64,000 nucleotides of DNA from Grammothele lineata (taxonomy: Eukaryota; Basidiomycota; Agaricomycetes; Polyporales; Polyporaceae). The notes under the pieces are model-generated. The model saw nothing but the letters and a program-made list of their open reading frames with translations, did no database searches and had not been told where the DNA came from. Below, in pieces: positions 57,357 to 64,000 of this stretch. Position numbers and translations under genes: made by a program. Location of the stretch: contig NDFF03000329.1 in assembly GCA_002150815.3 (NCBI GenBank), positions 124,001 through 188,000 on the forward strand, read 5' to 3'. Position 1 is the first letter of the stretch; each line of letters opens with the position of its first letter.

Positions 57357-60354
57357 CTAGGCTTTCTTTTCCACCCATTCCTGGCCACCCGGTGCCTTCA
57401 CATCCCATTCTGCCTCCAATTGCACTTTCTTCCCGGCTGGGAGTCTGCACACCCACTCGTACATTCCGTCTTTTTCTCCGCCCTTCCCATTCTCCACCTT
57501 CGTCCACCTTACTTTGACGTCCTTCGCGTCTGAGTCTTCCAAGCTTACAGCAATATCCTCCTCGTCCTTGGCTTGAGCGAGGCCTTCTGGCTTATGCAGC
57601 ATCACTCGAATCTTCGCGTCCTCGTTTCCGAGCGGAATCGCGTCGCGTACAACGAGATCTGAGATATCAAATGTGTGTCCGTTCGCGATGGCTGTCACAA
57701 CTGTGGTCGTCTTGGTCTTCATCGGCTCCGCGAAGTTCCTTGCGGGATCGTGCACAGTACGTGACGTTGTGGTATACGAGACGCGAAGAGCAGTGTCAAC
57801 GCCCAACACGCACTGGAAGCTCTCGTTGATTGCAATCAGCTGCGGGATGTGTCAGGACGATTCCTGATAGCGTAGAACTCCGCAAAGCTTACCCCCAATG
57901 AAGTCTTAGTCACAAACCCGCCGTCCATGAACACGCTCACAGGGCCCGCCAGCAGCTCGTACTCGCTCGTGTTCTCCACATTCGCTTGGATGAAAACCGC
58001 CTTAGTCGCGCTCGGCACGCACAGGTACTGCAGTGCAGCCGTGAAAGCCAGATTCGCGATCGTGATGCGGTGCGCGAGCCCGTCGCTCGCGAGGGTGACG
58101 GCGCCCTCAACACGATAGGCGAGTGCGAGCGGGTTGCGTCGAGGAACGGTAGCGGAGTTGTTCCACTTAGCGAAGATCTCTGCTGGCCGAGGCATGGGCG
58201 GCGGTGATGGCGATCTGGAGTAAGACCGGCGAGCTCTGGAACGCCCATATCCGGGACTCGGTGGTCTTGGTATGACGGTCATTGCTGGCATTGGTGGAGG
58301 AGGCTGGATGATGATCGGCCGAGGAGACTCTGCCATAACAAGAGACGGTTGTCGGACCGGAATGAGCGAAAGTGACGATACCGTCGGGACAGAAAGACCT
58401 TCCATGGTCTGAGATGTTGCAGTGCTGAGCGTGAGAATGACGTTGTTCCAGTCTTCACCCGTGGTTTGTATTATATCAGCGCAGTAGAGGAGCGACACGT
58501 CAGGAGACGTGTGCCCCTCGGCCGTCTTCGCATGCAAGTCGTACGATGGGCGCCAGCTCACGCCTCCCACCACTGTACCAGGTCAGTCAGGGGATGGGGC
58601 TAATCAGATGAACGATACACTCACGATACGTCAACTGGAACGAGACTTGACCCTCGTGTCTCGCAAGGATCGTTGTGGTGACCACCACCTCGGACTTGCC
58701 CACGTAACTCCCGTGAAGCAGCCATCTTTCCCGATCGAGCTCCTCAATTTTCTCGTCGAGTTCCAGAACGGCCTTCTTCGCCAGGCGCTTGCGCTCCAGG
58801 AGGCTATCGATCTCATCAGGCTTCACTTGCTGCCCGAACTCGCCCTCCTCCGCTGTGCTTCCCACCACCATCCACTCCCCAGCGCACCGTCGCCGCCTCG
58901 CTCGCACAGACGGTGCTGCTACTATACCCGTTACCGTCGCCGCCTCGTTCGCACAGACGGTGCGGCTTCCATCCACCCCACCCAGCGCACCGTCGCCGCC
59001 TCGCTCGCACAGACGGTGCTGCTACTACACCCGTTACCGTCGCCGCCTCGTTTGCACAGACGGTGCGGCTACTTCACTAGCCCCACGAGGCACACTCCCT
59101 TTGATACATAGCTGTCGCACCCAGTAACGGGCTAAGTCGACCAGTATCACTCTTCAGGCTTGCGCACCACATCCCCAGCGTGCTCTAGTCTCCCTCCTGC
59201 GCGCTTGACGCCCGTAAGAAAATTGTGGAAAATTGCTGGTGCAAATACTCGTCAACAAGCACGGCAATGACGAAACCCGACCACGATAGCCGACGCCTCG
59301 TCAGCTCGAGGCGCTCGAGAGGGCTTTATCACGTGATGCACTGGGTACGGAACACCTATGACATATGCAAGGGGACCGCCTCTTGGTGGTCGCCCCCCCA
59401 ATTACTACGCAGTAGCTCTATATCTATTAATACAAGTCGACAGCGGGCACCTATACTTTGGTCCAGGGGTCAGCAGGGGCGCGGCGGCGAGAGGAAAGGA
59501 TGGGGGGCGAGTGGGCGCTGTTACATCAATCTCTGGGCACGAGGGAGTGTTGCCAGCCTGCGCGGGAGTGTGGGCTGGACTCCTGGGGTTTTTTGTATAT
59601 TTTTCCCCCAGGTTTTACCTCGTGGCCCTGCCGAGTCAACGGCCAGGAGATGGTTATGTGCAGACGTCTATGGGCCCTTCCTGATCCTCGTGGGCCACCG
59701 TAGATCCTCTGGTGGGTCCTGGTCATTACAATAGGGTTCGTGGCTGCCCTCCGGTACTTACTCATGTTCAGACGGGGTAGTTTGCTTTAGTACGATAGTT
59801 ACGTCACAGCAATATTACTTGGTTTGGATGTGGGTGGTCCGCAGGATTAAGCGGTCGTAATCACCCCCCTCCTCCTCCTCCTCCTCCCTTGTGCCACCGC
59901 AGTCGCGGCGTCGTCGAACACCTGTGCCTCGCGCTCGCGCTGCTCACGCTCGGAGTGAAGCTCTGATCTTTTCAGCCTGAGCTGCTTGTGCAATTCCGTG
60001 GTCTTGCTGTAGCGCCCACGAGATACCTGGGCGACGTGTGTGTTGCAAGACACGTCGAAAACACGTGCGTTCGCTTCCAGAGAGTGGATCCGGATGGATT
60101 GGGAGACGACGCTATTGGAAACGCCCAGGATCTCGATGACATTTAACTCGCCTCCTCCTCCTCCTCTTCCACCCTAGATATGTAGCGATAATGATCATCG
60201 TTAAGCCGAAAACCGTAGAGAACAATGGATTTAGTACCTGTAGGGTGGCGGTGAACTCGCGTGTCACCTCTGCTGTGGACGACTGGAAGATCGTCACGGA
60301 TCTGATAGGATGCTCGGACGCGACTAGAGTAACAAATTGTGCATCGACGGTCAT
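57357..60354 (-). CDS. DUF4140/DUF4139 (MuiA-like) protein, copy 2, with 1-kb insertion
   Basis: A close relative of the copy at 34288. It starts MTVDAQFVTLVASEHPIRSV, then IFQSSTAEVTREFTATLQ. After one intron a glycine run (GGRGGGGGELNVIEILG) replaces the shorter GGRNVIEIRG of copy 1. The coiled coil (KQLRLKRSELHSEREQRERE) runs to AVAQG. There the frame meets a GGA repeat and 1,035 bp of unrelated DNA (58830-59864) before resuming at QVKPDEIDSLLERKRLAKKA. Ends resembling GT..AG would remove the insert in phase 0, leaving GRRRRRRGQVKP at the junction. Without splicing, translation stops at a TAA at 59847. The DUF4139 half is complete (GGVSWRPSYDLHAKTAEGHT, NPLALAYRVEGAVTLASDG, LVVRDAIPLGNEDAKIRVML) and ends WVEKKA. 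The gene is either functional with a large private intron or a disrupted paralogue. Confidence 0.8.
58830..59864 (-). other. 1,035-bp copy-specific insertion or intron within DUF4139 copy 2
   Basis: Copies 1 (34288) and 3 (60713) are continuous at this point, so the segment is private to copy 2. On the coding strand it begins gtgattacgac directly after a GGA repeat and ends ttcgggcag, which are acceptable splice ends. It contains a hairpin-rich tandem repeat (58881-59078) but no recognisable coding motif, terminal inverted repeat or clear target-site duplication. Open frames inside it are short. Confidence 0.6.
58881..59078. repeat. Tandem repeat with four hairpin-forming subunits
   Basis: Two copies of a 103-bp unit (58881 and 58984) each contain two roughly 47-bp subunits. 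Every subunit carries the arms ACCGTC and GACGGT around a loop of about 18 bases (gccgcctcgctcgcaca and variants). The result is four similar stem-loops in 200 bp. The two 103-bp units are nearly identical, so the duplication is young. Confidence 0.85.
59868..59889 (-). repeat. GGA microsatellite at the insertion edge
   Basis: On the coding strand, GGA/AGG units sit directly at the upstream edge of the 1,035-bp insertion and would encode consecutive arginines. Confidence 0.8.
60150..60171 (-). repeat. GGA microsatellite encoding a glycine run
   Basis: This lies just after the first intron of DUF4139 copy 2. It expands GGRN of copy 1 to GGRGGGGGELN. Confidence 0.8.
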
Positions 60355-60712
60355 AGTGAGGGTAAGGAAAACCTAACGGGTCTCGCGTGTCGCCCTTTAT
60401 GAGGCCGCTATGGGCCTGCCAAGACGTCTTCTCACGACCTGGCGGAGTTGAAGTAGGGTGGCGCGCTACGAGTTCGTGACATGTGCATCTGATGCAGTGC
60501 ACCTTCGGCCTATTTGCACTGCCCACTTCAGTGTCGGCGCTGGACACGGACCTGTCGCATGACGCTGCGTTAGTAGGAATCCAGCGCAGTAGCTTCTGGG
60601 TGAAGCTGGAACTCACAGCTTTCGGTTTGTTACGGCATTCAGTTTTGTTTGACCAGGAGGTCGTGCGCAGGGTGAAAGAAAGAAAGTTCGAATTGGACAC
60701 TCTAGGGACATG
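60355..60712. promoter_or_regulatory. Spacer between DUF4139 copies 3 and 2
   Basis: This 358-bp interval holds the 3' end of copy 3 and the promoter of copy 2. A CATAAAG word about 50 bp before the copy-2 start is the only TATA-like element. Confidence 0.4.
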
Positions 60713-62609
60713 TTATACTTTGGGGACCTGAATGACCGTCTCGTCCCAGCAGAGTTCGTCCAGAGCTTTGACGTCCCACTCCACCATCAGTTGTATCCTC
60801 TTCCCAGCCGGGACCTCGCACAACCATTCGTACATCCCATGCTTCTCTCCTTCTTGTCCCGCGTCTCCTCGGGACCATTTAATCGTGGCGCTTCCATCGT
60901 CTTCGCCAAGCGCGACCGCAACATCTTCGCCGCTCGTGGCCCGCGCGAGGCCCTCGGGCTTGCGCAGCACAACCTTAATCCCGGCGGTTTCGTCTCCGAG
61001 CGGCACCGAGTCTCGGACGACTAACGCCGAGACGTCGAATGGGTGATCGTTCGTGACCGTCGTGGTGACAGTATACGTTGTAGTCTTGAGTAATTCTGAG
61101 AAATTGCGCGGGGGCCCGCGCTCGGTGCGCACGGTCCTGTTGTACGCGACGCGCAGCGCGTTGTCGATGCCCAACACACAGTCGAAGCTCTTGGTCAAAG
61201 GCACCAGCTGTTGAGGTTTCTCTTAGTCACTATCTGACATGTTCCGGACAGCAGGATGAACTCACCCCGAGGGACGTCTTTGTCACGAACCCGCCATCCA
61301 CGAACACGCTCACCGGTCCCGGCAAGAGCACGTACGCGCTCGTATTCTTCACCCGCGCCTCCACGTATGCCTCAGCGCTCTTACGCGGTGCGCAGACATG
61401 CCGCAACTCCGCCGCCAACTCGAGCGTCGCGACCGCCACCCGGTGCGCGACGCCGTCGCTCGGGATAGTGACTGCGCCCTCGACGCGGTAGGCGAGGGAG
61501 AGCGGGCCGTTGTCCAGCACTGTCGCGGAGCGAGGCTCGTCCGGCCCGCTTCCGTCCTCTGCTTCCCGGTGTCTCAAAGCGTGCGCGAAGGTAAACTGTG
61601 CCTGCACGAGGTCGGACGCAGGCGGACCGCGGCGAGCTGGTGGGGGTGGAGGCGCTGACGGTGCTGGGGGGCTTGTGAAGAGCTTTGAGGGAGGGACGGT
61701 CAGCTGGGTTACGTCGGCTGTGGGTACGGCGAGGCTTCTTAATGACTGCGCGTTGGCGGTGCTTAGAGTGAGGACGGCGTCGCTCCAGTCTTCGCCTGTG
61801 TTTTGGGATATGTTTGCGCAGTAGAGGAGGGAGACATCTGTAGACGTCTTTCCCTCTGACGTGGAGGCGAGGAGGTCATAGCATGGATCCCACTTGGCCC
61901 CAGTGACCACTGACGCGGACTATGATTAGCACGAGGTCAATCACACAGACAAGCATTCAACGTACGATATGAGAGCTGGATGTTGACCTCACAGTCACAT
62001 TTCGCAGTGATCTCCGCAGTAATAACTGCCGCCGCCTCGCCTTTATGCAAGATATTGACCAAAGACGCCTCCTGTCGCAAAGCATTGATCTGCTCCTCCA
62101 GATCCAACACCGCGTTCATCGCATCACGCTTCCGCCGTAAGAGCGCGTCCATGAAGTCCAGCCCCATCGTGCCGCTGTTTGCAGCAGCGTGCGCGAGCTC
62201 ATCGACGAGGGCGATCTCCTCTTCGCGGACTGTGCGTTCGGCCTTGAGTCGCTTCTCCTTTGAGGCAAGGTCACCCAGCTGTCGAACTGGCTTGCTTGAG
62301 CCGGTCCCGTTGCCTTGGGTGAGGCGCGTGGTGCAGGAGATGGACGAAAGATACGCGTCCCGGCCGAGTCCCTGGATTCGAGAAGATTCACTGTTGACAT
62401 AGGTGGCGATATTGTAGATTTCGAGTACGTTGTTGCCGCTCTGGTCAGCCAGGTCGGTGAAAATGTTCGCGTTAAGTAGACAGCTGGCTCACCTTGAGCT
62501 GCACTGGGAATTCTCGGACGACTTGCGCAGTCGAGGACTCGAAGATAGTGACGGACTTGACGGGGTGCTCCGACGCGTCCAGGTGAACGGTTCCAGCAGC
62601 CAACATCAT
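60713..62609 (-). CDS. DUF4140/DUF4139 (MuiA-like) protein, copy 3
   Basis: The most diverged of the three paralogues, in tandem with copy 2. The start at 62609 gives MMLAAGTVHLDASEHPVKSV, then IFESSTAQVVREFPVQLK before the first intron. The next exons have SRIQGLGRDAYLSSISCTTR, a charged helix (ERTVREEEIALVDELAHAAA), GTMGLDFMDALLRRKRDAMN and VNIQLSYR. The DUF4139 part runs from VVTGAKWDPCYDLLASTSEG through LLYCANISQNTGEDWSDAVL, a proline-rich linker (APSAPPPPPARRGPP), GPLSLAYRVEGAVTIPSDGV and VFVDGGFVTKTSLG. The end is LVVRDSVPLGDETAGIKVVL, MYEWLCEVPAGKRIQLMVEW and VIQVPKV. There is no insertion where copy 2 has one. The frame is intact. Biochemical role is unknown. Confidence 0.9.
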
Positions 62610-62661
62610 CGCCGACTGTGAGTGGAAAACAGCGGTGAGGGCTACGAACGGTTCAGCCGAC

Positions 62662-62673
62662 TATTTTTATATA
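62662..62673 (-). promoter_or_regulatory. TATA box of DUF4139 copy 3
   Basis: The coding strand reads TATATAAAAATA about 55-65 bp before the start codon at 62609, a good core-promoter position for fungi. Confidence 0.6.
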
Positions 62674-63174
62674 CCAGTCTTCGCGCGGAGAGCCGAGACC
62701 AGTGCTGCTGCGATCCGCCGGCGGACTGTGCGCCTGCGCCGCGGGAGTTTCGTAAGCCTTGACATACGGCGCAGAATACGGACTTAATATGGCGCAGAAA
62801 GTCTTTGACGAGGCCGAGAGACGCAGTCTCTTCCACGATACTACTGCGGCAGCGATGTGTTCAACGTCTTCTCCCGGTAGGCGTTTGTGTCGTGTAGGCA
62901 TTGTATTGCGGACTTGGATCGAACGCGCCATGCTATACAATCCAAACATCAGACACGGCGATGGATGCTAGCGGAGAGACCTACTGGGACGCTGGATGCT
63001 AACCTGGCCGATACCGACGGATCAACTTGAATACGAGACTGAGCAACGTTGTTCTTCGCAATTACAACAGAGAAGCTTCAAGTCGGTCCTCGAACGGTGA
63101 AGAAGAAAGTCCGGTGACAAGAAACCCAACGATGAGATAAAACGATCATACAGTATTAATAGCATCTACACGAG
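62674..63174. other. Intergenic between DUF4139 copy 3 and the CK2 beta gene
   Basis: No gene is recognised. Expected contents are the upstream region of copy 3 and the 3' UTR of the CK2 beta gene. Confidence 0.5.
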
Positions 63175-64000
63175 TCACGCATTCTCTTCCAGCTCCTCCA
63201 GCCGCCCGATCTGTCTGTTGGGCGGAAACGCCACGCGTCAGCCCAGCTCTTCGTGACAGAAACACATCATGCACCTATCTCTTACCGCCTCCTGCCATCG
63301 CTGCAGCTTCGCGATCTCGTTCACCTGGAACCCAAAGATCCTTGGGCGGTACCTGTCCGCCTTGAGCGCCACCGCTGCCGTGCTCGCCGCCTCGCCCACG
63401 CCCTCCGCTGCCGCGTCCTGCTCTTCCCGTACCCTCCGGCTCCGCCTGCTGCCCTCAACGTCTGCACCGCGCCCCGGTACCCCAAGCTCGACGGGACCGC
63501 TCTTGGGCGGGATGAGGTTCGGGTATACGAGGAAGAGGAGATGGGGGAAGGAAGTGCCGAAGTACGCGCCGTCGATGGAACCGTGTCTGGAGGACTTGGG
63601 CGAGTAGATGTCTTCGCAACGGCCGCAGTAGAGCTTGACGGACTTTTCGTAGGGAACGTCGGTCAGCCCAACGGGAAGGAGCGGCTGTGACTGACACAGC
63701 ACGCGCGGGCAGCGGCCGAAGTCGGCGCGCTTATATTTCTCGAGCTGTACCGGGGAAGGGGGAGGAGCGTGTTGGGTGGGCTCGAGGAAGGCTGATGGGT
63801 AGGAGGACATACCATCTTTGCCAGACCTCGCGCAGTTACTATCCATCGTGCGTGAATGAGACCGTATAGGAGTCGTGCTTGCAGGTCAAGGTTTCCCCGC
63901 AGGTCGTCTTGGATGTCTTCGTCTACTCCAGCGGGAGTCAGGAAAGAAGTAAGCACAGAAGAGATGGCCAGACACACCCAAGTTGTCCGTGATCATGTCC
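63175..64000 (-). CDS. CKB1: Casein kinase 2 regulatory beta subunit, N-terminus beyond window
   Basis: CK2 beta dimerises through a zinc finger and docks the catalytic alpha subunits of protein kinase CK2 in nucleus and cytosol. From the window end, exons encode DMITDNLG, then [38 protein letters not shown] and [20 protein letters not shown]. Next are [20 protein letters not shown] and [20 protein letters not shown], then [20 protein letters not shown]. The four zinc ligands are present as CPRVLC and CGRC. A roughly 45-residue basic/alanine-rich insert precedes [21 protein letters not shown] last intron with acceptor CAGACAG leads to [13 protein letters not shown] and a stop at 63175. Yeast has two beta paralogues (CKB1, CKB2); the symbol is used in the general sense. 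Confidence 0.95.

Noticed and set aside
1..64000. Search for CRISPR arrays, prokaryotic operons, Shine-Dalgarno sites or phage genes
   Set aside because: The window is intron-rich fungal nuclear DNA, and no such structure was seen.

Overview
The window is nuclear DNA of a filamentous basidiomycete, most likely an agaricomycete. It is GC-rich. Nearly every gene is split by short introns of about 45-70 bp with GT..AG ends and CTGAC/CTAAC-like branch points. It carries three copies of the 7-TM DUF6534 family, which is typical of mushroom-forming fungi. No operons, plasmid or phage functions or CRISPR arrays are visible. Gene models were spliced by hand. Outer boundaries are firm where a start and stop are given; inner exon edges are less certain.

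Layout. 0-2.4 kb: the DNA end-joining subunit Ku70 (minus strand, C-terminus outside the window), with a doubtful small gene behind it. 3.0-10.5 kb: a gene-free, very GC-rich block with simple repeats and a G-quadruplex motif, ending at an APSES-domain transcription factor (10.5-13.0 kb). 13.0-20.5 kb: a second large block where I recognise nothing. 20.5-29.7 kb: a SAM-domain protein with a C-terminal membrane anchor, convergent with an SPX-DASS phosphate transporter; the transporter is divergent from an ankyrin/MYND protein. 30.5-42.8 kb: three DUF6534 membrane-protein genes, with one DUF4139/DUF4140 (MuiA-like) gene between them. 43.8-50.0 kb: a BioF-like 8-amino-7-oxononanoate synthase with a peroxisomal AKL tail, RNase P/MRP subunit POP5, a low-complexity protein, an unrecognised spliced gene and the copper/COX assembly factor COA6. 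50.4-57 kb: a large TBC-domain RabGAP and a MINDY-type deubiquitinase with a CaaX box. 57.4-62.6 kb: two more DUF4139 genes in tandem; one carries a private 1-kb insertion that could be removed as an in-phase intron. 63.2-64 kb: casein kinase 2 beta subunit, N-terminus outside the window.

The housekeeping genes (KU70, POP5, COA6, CK2 beta, TBC, MINDY, phosphate transporter) show no shared pathway. The accessory signal is the interleaved expansion of two poorly characterised families, DUF6534 and DUF4139, between 30 and 63 kb, including a probable recent inverted duplication of the DUF4139 gene. I did not find a convincing new multi-gene system. The best leads are the copy-specific insertion in the second DUF4139 gene, the catalytic microexon of the MINDY gene and the peroxisomal BioF.
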